64,000 nt of DNA from CAYPHA01 sp964410215 (lineage in GTDB: Bacteria > Calditrichota > Calditrichia > Calditrichales > CAYPHA01). The stretch spans positions 1 to 64,000 of the forward strand of contig CAYPHA010000007.1 in NCBI GenBank assembly GCA_964410215.1. Direction: 5' to 3'. Position numbers and translations under genes: made by a program. Positions 43,592-53,100 of the stretch are shown piece by piece. The notes under the pieces were generated by a model. It ran no database searches and was not told where the DNA came from. It saw only the letters and a program-made list of their open reading frames with translations. Each line of letters begins with the position of its first letter. Position 1 is the first letter of the stretch.

Positions 43592-44137
43592 TTGTCAGAA
43601 AAAAAATGGTTTGCGTTGCGTGTCTATTCCGGTAAGGAGGCGAAAGTCAAGGCACACATCGAAAACGAAATAAAATTGCAGGGTATCGAAGATAAAGTCG
43701 GGAATATCGTTATTCCGTCCGAAAATATCATTGAGATGAAGGACGGTAAGAAGCGGGTTAAAAATAAAACGTTCTTCCCGGGTTATATGATCATTGAAAT
43801 GGTTCTTGATAATCAGACGAAGCATGTCATTGTAAATGCGCCCGGTGTCATCAGTTTTGTCGGCCCGAAAAACGAGCCGGTGCCCCTGCGTGCATCCGAA
43901 GTGAAGTCGGTCCTGGGGAAGATGGAGCGGAGTCAGGAGAAGGAAGTCAAAGGGAAAGTATCTGTCCCCTTTGTCGTGGGTGATCCGATTCGGGTGATTG
44001 ACGGTCCGTTCAACGATTTTACCGGGTTTGTTGAAGAGATCAATGAGGAAAAAAGCAAGGTTAAGGTCAATATCAGTATATTTGGAAGACCTACTCCGGT
44101 GGAGCTCGACTTTTTACAGGTGGAGCTCGAGAAATAA
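43592..44137 (+). CDS. nusG: Transcription termination/antitermination factor NusG
   Basis: The 181-residue protein has an NGN domain (KKWFALRVYSGKEAKV, KTFFPGYMIIEM, GVISFVGPKNEPVPL) and a C-terminal KOW domain (GDPIRVIDGPFNDFTGFVEE). The TTG at 43592 is preferred as start because GAGGG lies eight bases upstream; a GTG at 43586 is too close to it. NusG binds RNA polymerase and couples it to ribosomes or Rho. It stands between secE and rplK as usual. Confidence 0.95.
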   Translation: MSEKKWFALRVYSGKEAKVKAHIENEIKLQGIEDKVGNIVIPSENIIEMKDGKKRVKNKTFFPGYMIIEMVLDNQTKHVIVNAPGVISFVGPKNEPVPLRASEVKSVLGKMERSQEKEVKGKVSVPFVVGDPIRVIDGPFNDFTGFVEEINEEKSKVKVNISIFGRPTPVELDFLQVELEK

Positions 44138-44165
44138 ACCGTAACAGTAAGTAGAGGTTGGTTAA

Positions 44166-44588
44166 ATGGCCAAAAAGGAAATTGCGAAAATAAAACTTCA
44201 ACTGCCTGCGGGTCAGGCAAAGCCGGCACCGCCGGTTGGACCTGCCCTGGGTCAGCATGGCGTCAATATTATGGAGTTTTGCAAAGCATACAATGCAACT
44301 ACACAGGATAAGGCCGGTTTGGTTATTCCGGTTGAGATTACGGTCTTTGCAGATCGCTCGTTTACCTTTATTACCAAGACCCCGCCGGCAGCCGTTCTGC
44401 TGCTGAAAGAATCCGGTCTGGAAAAAGGTTCGGGAGAGCCTAATCTTAACAAGGTGGGTACCGTAACGAAAGATCAGGTTCGTAAGATCGCCGAAATGAA
44501 AATGCCGGATTTGAATGCAGCCAATGTGGAATCCGCCATGCGTATGGTTGAAGGCACGGCACGAAGCATGGGTATTGTCGTTAAGTAA
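44166..44588 (+). CDS. rplK: 50S ribosomal protein L11
   Basis: The 140-residue protein has the L11 signatures KLQLPAGQAKPAPPVGPALG, GVNIMEFCKAYN and FTFITKTPPAAVLL, and the C-terminal rRNA-binding domain ending in GTARSMGIVVK. It forms the GTPase-associated centre with 23S rRNA and L10. It is followed by rplA after 19 bp. Confidence 0.97.
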   Translation: MAKKEIAKIKLQLPAGQAKPAPPVGPALGQHGVNIMEFCKAYNATTQDKAGLVIPVEITVFADRSFTFITKTPPAAVLLLKESGLEKGSGEPNLNKVGTVTKDQVRKIAEMKMPDLNAANVESAMRMVEGTARSMGIVVK

Positions 44589-44607
44589 ATTTTAAGATGA
44601 GGTAGGG

Positions 44608-45306
44608 ATGAAACGAAGTAAGCGTTATCGTCAAATCGCTTCTCAGGTTGATCGTACCAAAGAATATCAGCTGAATGAAGCTATTAAAATATTGAAGCAG
44701 GCTTCGAAGGCAAACTTTGACGAGACGGTTGAGATCGCGATGAGGCTGGGTGTGGATCCGCGGCATGCTGATCAGATGGTTCGTGGTACGGTAACCCTTC
44801 CCAATGGAACCGGAAAGACGGTACGTGTTCTGGTATTTACCAAAGGGGAAAAAGTGGACGAAGCACTGAACGCCGGTGCCGATTACGCCGGGCTTGAAGA
44901 ATATATCGAGAAAATCAATGGTGGCTGGCTGGATTTCGATGTGGCCGTGGCCTCCCCGGATGTAATGAGCATGGTAGGGCGTCTCGGGAAGATCCTTGGT
45001 TCCAGGGGGCTGATGCCGAATCCAAAAAGCGGTACCGTTACCCAGGACATTGTGAATGCGGTACGTGAAATCAAAGCCGGTAAAATCGATTTCAGAGTGG
45101 ATAAAACCGGTATTATTCATACAGGAATTGGTAAAGTTTCTTTTGAGGAAGAACAGATTGTTGAAAATGTGAAGACGTTTATCAATGCGATAATTAAACT
45201 GAAGCCGGCTACTGCGAAGGGGACGTATTTGAAGTCAATCTCCATCTCGAGTACGATGGGGCCGGGTATCTTCCTGGATCGCAGTATGTCTTCTTATGTC
45301 ATGTAA
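44608..45306 (+). CDS. rplA: 50S ribosomal protein L1
   Basis: The 232-residue protein has YQLNEAIKILKQASKANFDE, MRLGVDPRHADQMVRGTVTL, GRLGKILGSRGLMPNPKSGT and the C-terminal KGTYLKSISISSTMGPG, all L1 hallmarks. It forms the L1 stalk and in many bacteria represses its own operon. No clear L1-binding mRNA mimic was identified upstream by eye. Confidence 0.97.
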   Translation: MKRSKRYRQIASQVDRTKEYQLNEAIKILKQASKANFDETVEIAMRLGVDPRHADQMVRGTVTLPNGTGKTVRVLVFTKGEKVDEALNAGADYAGLEEYIEKINGGWLDFDVAVASPDVMSMVGRLGKILGSRGLMPNPKSGTVTQDIVNAVREIKAGKIDFRVDKTGIIHTGIGKVSFEEEQIVENVKTFINAIIKLKPATAKGTYLKSISISSTMGPGIFLDRSMSSYVM

Positions 45307-45329
45307 CCCAGAAAATTGAGGATTAGGTT

Positions 45330-45845
45330 ATGGCGACACCTGAAAAAATAAAGGTTGTTGAGGAGTATACGGAAAAATTTAAAAATGCCAAAAGTGTTTT
45401 TCTGGCTGACTTTACGGGGATCGACGTGGCTATGGTTACGGAGATCCGTAAAAAGTGCCGGGAATCGAACATCGAGTATAAAGTTTTGAAAAACCGTCTG
45501 GCGAAACGCGCTCTCAATGCAGCCGGTGTGGATGCCCTGGATGATCATCTTAAGGGTGTGACGACCTTTGTAATCGGTTATGATGATCCGGTAACGCCGG
45601 CAAGGGTTATCAAGGAGTTCAATAAATCCAAGGAGCTTCTCAGGCTTAAGGTGGTTTATTTCGAAGGGCGTTTGTTTGAGGCCGAACAGGCCGCGGCTCT
45701 GGCCGAACTGCCGACACGGGAAGTACTTCTGGCTAAGGTGTTGGGTCTTTTCCAGGCACCGATGACGAAATTTGCCGGTACGCTCAAAGCTCCGATGCAG
45801 AATCTGGCAGGCGTACTGAATTCACTGAAAGATAGTAAAAGTTAA
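45330..45845 (+). CDS. rplJ: 50S ribosomal protein L10
   Basis: The 171-residue protein begins MATPEKIKVVEEYTEKFKNA, contains KSVFLADFTGIDVAMVTEIR and YKVLKNRLAKRAL, and has a C-terminal helix for L7/L12 binding (PMQNLAGVLNSL). Only 23 bp separate it from rplA, so the long autoregulatory L10 leader known from enterobacteria is absent. Confidence 0.96.
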   Translation: MATPEKIKVVEEYTEKFKNAKSVFLADFTGIDVAMVTEIRKKCRESNIEYKVLKNRLAKRALNAAGVDALDDHLKGVTTFVIGYDDPVTPARVIKEFNKSKELLRLKVVYFEGRLFEAEQAAALAELPTREVLLAKVLGLFQAPMTKFAGTLKAPMQNLAGVLNSLKDSKS

Positions 45846-45877
45846 AATTTTTTCAATATCACTATTGGAGGTTTACA

Positions 45878-46267
45878 ATGGCTGAAATAACTAGAGCTGA
45901 TGTGTTAAGCTACCTTGAAACTGCTAACATGCTCGAAATCTCTGAACTGATCAAAGAGATCGAAGAAAAATTTGGTGTCACTGCCGCTGCGCCCGTAGCT
46001 GTTGCTGCCGGTCCTGCTGCTACAGGTGGTGGTGAAGCTGCCGCTGCTGAAGAAAAGAGCGAATTCGACGTTGTTCTCACATCAGCCGGGGATAAAAAGA
46101 TTCAGGTGATTAAAGTTGTCAGGGCTATTACAGGTCTGGGTCTGAAAGAGGCAAAAGAACTTGTTGATGGTGCCCCCGGCGCGGTCAAAGAAGGTGTCTC
46201 CAAAGCGGAAGCGGAAGACATCAAGAAGCAGATCGAAGAAGTCGGTGGCGTCATAGACCTTAAATAA
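45878..46267 (+). CDS. rplL: 50S ribosomal protein L7/L12
   Basis: The 129-residue acidic protein has an N-terminal dimerisation helix region (LETANMLEISELIKEIEEKF), an Ala/Gly-rich hinge (about residues 35-60) and a C-terminal domain (VIKVVRAITGLGLKEAKELV, EVGGVIDLK). It is the multi-copy stalk protein that recruits translation factors. An excellent TGGAGG site precedes the ATG, fitting its high expression. Confidence 0.97.
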   Translation: MAEITRADVLSYLETANMLEISELIKEIEEKFGVTAAAPVAVAAGPAATGGGEAAAAEEKSEFDVVLTSAGDKKIQVIKVVRAITGLGLKEAKELVDGAPGAVKEGVSKAEAEDIKKQIEEVGGVIDLK

Positions 46268-46323
46268 TTACGTGTTCTTTTAATTAAGTAAAACATTCAG
46301 ACAATAAATATGAGGGGATATCG

Positions 46324-49300
46324 TTGAGAGAAAAGAAGCCGATTGAGCGGTCGTCTTTTATGCGCATTCCCCCGGTTACTGAATACCCGAATCTCTTAGA
46401 AATACAGACTAAATCTTTCGAATCGTTTATACAAGCGAATGTGCCGCCTGACGCCCGTCAGAATGAAGGACTGCAGGCGGTTTTTAATGCCATTTTCCCT
46501 ATTTCTGACAGTGCAGGGAATTTTGAGCTGCAATTCGTTGAATATTATATTGACAAACCGAAATATGATGTCAGGGAATGCCAGGAACGGGGAGTCAGTT
46601 TTGCAGTGCCGATCAAAGCAAAGATGCGCTTGGCGATCAAAGATGCAACCGGGGAAACGGATAATTTTACCGAATTCATAGAGCAGGATGTCTATCTGGG
46701 CAATATGCCCTATATGACAAGCAGGGGAACGTTTATCATTAACGGTGCGGAACGTGTGGTTGTCAGTCAGCTTCATCGTTCGCCCGGTGTTTTCTTTTCG
46801 GAAACACTGCATCCGAATGGTACGCCCTTGTTTTCTGCCCGCATCATTCCGTTCAGAGGATCCTGGGTGGAATTTACAACAGACGTCAATGACGTGATGT
46901 TTGTTTATATTGACAGGAAAAAGAAATTTCCCGTCACCATGCTGTTGCGGGCGATCGGATTTTCGTCAAACGAAGAGATCGTTAAGCTGTTCGACCTCTC
47001 CGAAGAGGCCGACATCACCGTTAAAATGATGCCGGCATTGATCGGACAGGCCCTTGCTTCCGATATCGTTGATACCCAGACGGGCGAAATTATCGCTGAA
47101 CAGGGTGCTGATATTACACAGGATTTACTGGATCAGTGCCTCGAACTTGGTATCAAAAAGTTGAAGATAATCCGTCCTGGTGACTCGAATTCGCCGAATA
47201 TTATCCTGAATACATTGCGAAAAGATCCCACTAAAAGTGATGAACAGTCGATAGAAGCTATCTACCGGCAGTTGCGTTCAGGTGAACCGCCCGATATCGA
47301 AACGGCGCGCGGTTTGATCGAACGGATGTTTTTCAATGAAAAAAGATATGATATGGGTGCCGTTGGACGGTACCGTATCAACAAGAAACTGGGACTCGAG
47401 ATTCCCTATGAAACAACCGTCCTGACGAGAGAAGATATAACCAGTATCATCGAGTATCTTCTCGAGCTGCGGAATGGTGTGCGTTCAACGGATGATATTG
47501 ACCATCTCGGTAACCGGCGTGTGCGAACGGTCGGCGAACAGCTTGCCGCGCAGTTCAGCGTCGGATTTTCCCGCATGGCACGGACGATCAAAGAGCGTAT
47601 GAATATCGGTGATTCCGATAAACTCACGCCGCAGGACCTGGTGAATGCCCGGACGATTTCGTCGGTGATCAATACCTTTTTCGGTACATCCCAGCTGTCC
47701 CAGTTCATGGACCAGACGAATCCGCTGGCAGAACTGACCCACAAGCGGCGCCTGTCCGCACTGGGCCCCGGTGGCCTTACGCGTGAACGTGCCGGTTTTG
47801 AAGTGCGTGATGTTCACTATACCCACTACGGTCGTTTATGTCCGATTGAAACACCGGAAGGTCCGAATATCGGTCTGATTTCTTCTCTCTGTGTGCATGC
47901 ACGAATTAATGACTTCGGCTTTATTGAAACGCCTTATCGTAAAGTTAAAGAGGGATTGGCAACCGAAGAAATTGAATTTCTGTCGGCAACCGAGGAAGAT
48001 AATTTTACCATTGCACAGGTGAATGCGCCATTGAAGGATGACAATACCTTTGTCAGGGATCGTGTCAAAGCCCGTTTCAAGGGTGATTTTCCGGTGGTGA
48101 CGCCTGAAGAACTGGATTATATGGATGTGGCCACCAACCAGATCGTTTCGCCGGCCGCTTCCCTGATTCCTTTCCTGGAACACGATGACGCGAACCGTGC
48201 GCTGATGGGATCCAACATGCAGCGGCAGGCCGTTCCCCTGTTGAATCCGGATGCACCGATAGTTGGTACCGGCATGGAAAGGAGTGTTGCGCTCGATTCC
48301 GGTACGATGGTGGTCGCAGAAGCCGACGGTGTGATTGAATACGTGGATGCCGATAAAATCCAGATCCGACTGGATAAGGTGGAACAGGCCACAAGCGGAA
48401 AAGCACGCCTGCTGGAAAAAAGCCCGATCGTCGCGTACGATCTGATTAAATTTATGCGTACGAATCAGGATACCTGTATCAACCAGCGTCCTCTGGTTGA
48501 AGCCGGACAGCGCGTAAAGAAAGGGGATGTGCTTGCAGACGGCTGTGCCACGGATCGCGGTGAACTGGCACTCGGTAAAAATGTGCTGGTAGCCTTTATG
48601 CCCTGGATGGGGTATAATTTCGAGGATGCCATCATTGTCAGTGAACGGGTGGTGCGCGATGATGTTTATACCTCCATTCACATCGAGGAATTCGAACTTC
48701 AGGTAAGGGATACAAAACGGGGTGAAGAAGAGCTGACCCGCGAAATACCGAACGTGAGCGAAGATGCTACCAAGAATCTTGATGAAAATGGCATCATTCG
48801 TGTCGGCGCTGAAGTCTATGCCGGAGATATTGTCATCGGTAAGGTAACGCCGAAAGGAGAAACCGATCCCACGCCGGAAGAAAAACTCCTGAAAGCCATC
48901 TTCGGCTCCAAGGCCGGAGATGTGAAAGATGCCTCACTCAAGGCGCCTCCCGGTATGAAGGGTGTCGTTGTCGGAACACGCCTTTTCTCCCGCAAACGCA
49001 AAGAGGGTGGCACGAAAAAAGAAGAAAAAATCCAGCTTGAAAAACTGGAACTGGAATACGAACAGGGTAAGAAAACGGTTGTGCGCCTGCTGGCCGAAAA
49101 CCTGTCCAAGCATTTTAAAGGGATGAAGACAGACGGTATACGCTATGTGGACGGCAAATCGGCGGTTAAATCCAATTCCGTTATTAAGGAAGATTCTTTT
49201 GACAAGGTGGATGTGAAGAACCTGGATATCAACACAACCTGGTTCGAAGAAGATCCCAAAAATTCCTTTGTGCGGCAGATATACTCCGATTACCGTCAGG

Positions 49301-50100
49301 TACTCCTGGATCTTGAGAATGACTATAAACGGGAAAAACACAAGATCATGATCGGTGATGAACTGCCCCCGGGCATCGTTCAGCTGGCAAAGGTGTACAT
49401 TGCGGAAAAACGTAAGCTCTCAGTCGGTGATAAAATGGCAGGGCGCCACGGTAATAAAGGTGTGGTTTCCAAAGTCGTTCCGATGGAAGATATGCCGTTC
49501 CTTAAAGATGGTACGCCGATTGATATCGTTTTGAATCCGCTTGGTGTGCCCTCACGTATGAACCTTGGTCAGATCTTCGAAACGACACTCGGCTGGGCCG
49601 GGTTCAAGTTGCATAAGCATTATGCGACACCCGTGTTCGATGGTGCGGATATTGAAGACCTGTACAAGGAAATGAAAGCGTCTGAACTTCCGGATTCGGG
49701 TAAAGTGCACCTTTATGACGGACGCACCGGAGAACGTTTCGACCAGGAGGTGACAGTTGGTATTATTTATATGCTTAAACTGTCCCACCTTGTGGATGAC
49801 AAGATCCATGCGCGTTCGATCGGACCTTATTCACTGATTACGCAGCAACCCCTCGGTGGTAAAGCACAGTTCGGAGGGCAGCGATTCGGAGAAATGGAGG
49901 TCTGGGCACTTGAAGCATACGGGGCAGCCTATACCCTTCAGGAGATACTGACTGTCAAAAGTGACGATGTGACCGGACGGTCGAAAACCTATGAAGCAAT
50001 TGTCAAAGGTGAAAACCTGCCGGACGCCGGTACGCCGGAATCCTTCAACGTTCTCGTAAGGGAATTACAGGGATTGGGTCTCAAGGTAAGATTAGAATAA
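46324..50100 (+). CDS. rpoB: RNA polymerase beta subunit
   Basis: The 1258-residue protein has the standard beta regions. The rifampicin-site segment reads FGTSQLSQFMDQTNPLAEL, then THKRRLSALGPGG, so it is of sensitive type at the usual positions. GRLCPIETPEGPNIGLI, GDKMAGRHGNKGVVSK and the C-terminal GGKAQFGGQRFGEMEVWALE are also present. The start is a TTG at 46324 with GAGGGG upstream. It has no large lineage insert compared with other short beta subunits. A UUCG hairpin lies between it and rpoC. Confidence 0.98.
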   Translation: MREKKPIERSSFMRIPPVTEYPNLLEIQTKSFESFIQANVPPDARQNEGLQAVFNAIFPISDSAGNFELQFVEYYIDKPKYDVRECQERGVSFAVPIKAKMRLAIKDATGETDNFTEFIEQDVYLGNMPYMTSRGTFIINGAERVVVSQLHRSPGVFFSETLHPNGTPLFSARIIPFRGSWVEFTTDVNDVMFVYIDRKKKFPVTMLLRAIGFSSNEEIVKLFDLSEEADITVKMMPALIGQALASDIVDTQTGEIIAEQGADITQDLLDQCLELGIKKLKIIRPGDSNSPNIILNTLRKDPTKSDEQSIEAIYRQLRSGEPPDIETARGLIERMFFNEKRYDMGAVGRYRINKKLGLEIPYETTVLTREDITSIIEYLLELRNGVRSTDDIDHLGNRRVRTVGEQLAAQFSVGFSRMARTIKERMNIGDSDKLTPQDLVNARTISSVINTFFGTSQLSQFMDQTNPLAELTHKRRLSALGPGGLTRERAGFEVRDVHYTHYGRLCPIETPEGPNIGLISSLCVHARINDFGFIETPYRKVKEGLATEEIEFLSATEEDNFTIAQVNAPLKDDNTFVRDRVKARFKGDFPVVTPEELDYMDVATNQIVSPAASLIPFLEHDDANRALMGSNMQRQAVPLLNPDAPIVGTGMERSVALDSGTMVVAEADGVIEYVDADKIQIRLDKVEQATSGKARLLEKSPIVAYDLIKFMRTNQDTCINQRPLVEAGQRVKKGDVLADGCATDRGELALGKNVLVAFMPWMGYNFEDAIIVSERVVRDDVYTSIHIEEFELQVRDTKRGEEELTREIPNVSEDATKNLDENGIIRVGAEVYAGDIVIGKVTPKGETDPTPEEKLLKAIFGSKAGDVKDASLKAPPGMKGVVVGTRLFSRKRKEGGTKKEEKIQLEKLELEYEQGKKTVVRLLAENLSKHFKGMKTDGIRYVDGKSAVKSNSVIKEDSFDKVDVKNLDINTTWFEEDPKNSFVRQIYSDYRQVLLDLENDYKREKHKIMIGDELPPGIVQLAKVYIAEKRKLSVGDKMAGRHGNKGVVSKVVPMEDMPFLKDGTPIDIVLNPLGVPSRMNLGQIFETTLGWAGFKLHKHYATPVFDGADIEDLYKEMKASELPDSGKVHLYDGRTGERFDQEVTVGIIYMLKLSHLVDDKIHARSIGPYSLITQQPLGGKAQFGGQRFGEMEVWALEAYGAAYTLQEILTVKSDDVTGRSKTYEAIVKGENLPDAGTPESFNVLVRELQGLGLKVRLE

Positions 50101-50105
50101 TTAAC

Positions 50106-50123
50106 GGCCCGCTTCGGCGGGCC
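50106..50123 (+). other. UUCG-capped hairpin between rpoB and rpoC
   Basis: GGCCCGC (50106-50112) and GCGGGCC (50117-50123) form a perfect 7-bp stem around a TTCG tetraloop, five bases after the rpoB stop and 26 before the rpoC start. There is no T run, so it is probably an RNA processing, stability or pausing element and not a terminator. Confidence 0.6.
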
Positions 50124-50149
50124 ACCTATATAAGATTAGGAGTGGTACT

Positions 50150-53100
50150 TTGCAAATCAAAAGAAGCCCTAATAAGTTTAGTAAAATCATCATCGGTCTG
50201 GCCTCACCGAACGACATTCTTGAACAGTCGCACGGGGAAGTGACCAAGCCGGAGACGATAAACTATCGTTCGTTTAAACCCGAAAAAGACGGGTTGTTCT
50301 GCGAAAAGATTTTTGGGCCGGTAAAAGACTGGGAATGTCATTGCGGTAAATATAAACGAATCCGCTACAAGGGTATTATTTGTGACCGTTGCGGGGTTGA
50401 GGTAACGCAGAAAGCGGTACGCCGTGAGCGCATGGGGCATATTTCCCTCGCGGTTCCCGTCGTTCATATCTGGTTTTTCAGGTCATTACCTTCAAAGATC
50501 GGCTATCTGCTGGATATGTCACCGAAGGACCTGGAAAAAATTATCTATTATGAAAGCTATGTGGTTATCAATCCGGGTAAAAGCACCCTGAAAGTAAAAG
50601 AGCTGATCAATGAAGAAGAGTATTTCAACCAGCTCGATGCCCATGGCGAATACAATGACGAGCTGACCGACGATGATCAGGATAAGTTTGTTGCCAAGAT
50701 TGGTGGCGAAGCGATTCATCATCTTCTTAAGATGGTAGAAATAGAAGACACGGCTATCGATCTGCGAAAAATCGTAAAATCGGAATCGTCGGAACAGAAA
50801 AAACTGGAAGCACTCAAACGCCTCAAAGTGGTTGAAGCCTTTCGCGTAAAGGAGAAGACTACCGAGTATCGTAACAAGCCGGAATGGATGGTGCTTGATG
50901 TCATTCCCGTTATTCCCCCTGAGTTGCGTCCCCTGGTTCCCCTGGAAGGCGGCCGGTTCGCGACCAGTGATCTTAACGATCTGTATCGACGGGTTATCAT
51001 CAGAAATAACCGCCTGAAAAAACTGCTCGAAATCAAAGCGCCGGAAGTGATCCTCCGTAATGAAAAACGGATGCTCCAGGAAGCGGTCGATTCATTGTTT
51101 GATAATTCAAAACGGTCCGCGGCCATGCGTTCTGACGGCGATCGCCCCCTTAAATCCCTTTCCGATATGTTGAAAGGGAAGCAGGGACGTTTCCGCCAGA
51201 ATCTGCTCGGTAAACGTGTTGATTATTCCGGACGTTCCGTGATTGTTGTGGGACCCGAACTGAACCTGCATGAGTGCGGTTTGCCGAAAGATATGGCCAT
51301 CGAGCTGTTTAAACCGTTTATCATTCGGAAACTGGTCGAACGGCGTTTTGTGAAAACCGTAAAGAGTGCGAAAAAACTGGTGGAGCGTCGTGGACCGGAA
51401 GTCTGGGATATCCTTGAGGAAATCATCGAAGATCATCCGGTTATGCTCAACCGTGCGCCGACACTGCACAGGTTGGGTATCCAGGCTTTTCAACCGGTGC
51501 TGATAGAAGGGAAGGCCATTCGTATTCATCCGCTGGTCTGTGCGGCATTCAATGCTGACTTCGACGGTGACCAGATGGCAGTGCATATTCCGCTTTCGTA
51601 CGAAGCGCAGGTGGAAACAAAGATGCTGATGCTTTCCAGTCACAATATCCTTTCACCGGCAAACGGTAAGCCGATTGCCGTACCCAGTCAGGATATTGTA
51701 CTCGGTTGTTATTACCTGACCAAGATGCGCAGGGGTGTCCAGGGCGAGGATTCGATTTTTTCTTCGCAAAAAGAAGCCATTGTTGCCTATAATCATGAAA
51801 AAATCGGTCTCCATGCCCGCATCAAAGTGCGAATCGATGGCGAGCTGATAGAAACGACGACCGGGCGGGTTGTATTTAACCAGATCGTACCGGAAGGAAT
51901 CGGATTCATTAATGAAATCCTGTCCAAAAAGAGCATCGGTGAAATTATTTCGCGCTGTTACCGTTTCGCCGGAAATAAAGTGACCGCCGATTTTCTGGAT
52001 GCACTCAAAAACATGGGCTTCATGTTCGCGATGAAATCCGGCGCATCCGTTGGGCTTTCCGACATCGTCGTGCCCAAGGAAAAGCATATACTCGTTAAAA
52101 TGGCCCAGGATGAAGTTGATGAAATTCTGGATCAATATGAACGCGGTATCATCACGGATGGTGAGCGTTACAACAAGATCATCGATATCTGGACGCGGAT
52201 TACGGCGGATGTGGCCGAAACCATGTTTGGAAAACTGCAACAGGCCGAACAGGGATTCAATCCGCTTTATATGATGTCTGACTCCGGTGCCCGGGGCAGC
52301 AAAGAGCAGATTCGCCAGCTGGCCGGTATGCGCGGTCTGATGGCCAAACCGCAGAAGTCACTTACGGGACAGACCGGTGAAATTATCGAAAACCCGATCA
52401 CGGCCAACTTTCTGGAAGGATTGTCGGTTATCGAGTACTTCATTTCCACGCACGGTGCGCGTAAAGGTCTTGCCGACACGGCTTTGAAAACAGCGGATGC
52501 CGGATACCTGACACGGCGCCTTGTTGACGTTGCCCAGGACGTGATTGTAACCGAGGTGGATTGCGGAACAATTCTTGGTGTGGATGTCACCGATCTTAAA
52601 GAGGGTGAGGAAATCATCGAACCGCTGGCCGACCGTGTACTGGGGCGCGTTGCCGCCGCCGATCTGGTTGAGCCGAGCACCGGCGAAGTCGTCTGTAAAC
52701 GCGGGGAGATGATCGATGAGGATATGGCAAATATCATTTCATCTTCGTCTATCGATGTGGTAAGGGTGCGCAGCGAGCTGACCTGTGAAGCGAAACGCGG
52801 TATCTGCGCCAACTGTTACGGACGAAATCTCGCCACAGGACAGATCGTTGATGTCGGTGAGGCTGTCGGTGTTATGGCGGCACAGAGTATCGGTGAGCCG
52901 GGTACGCAGCTGACATTACGTACGTTTCATATCGGTGGTACGGCTGCCCATATTGCTGCCGAATCTCATATAGCATCCAAAGCGGACGGCAAGGTCAAGA
53001 TGTCAAACCTCAAAGTTGTGGAGAATACCGGGGGTGATAAAATCGTCATCGGCCGTAATGGAAAGATTGAAATACAGGATGAGGATAACCGGACGATTTC

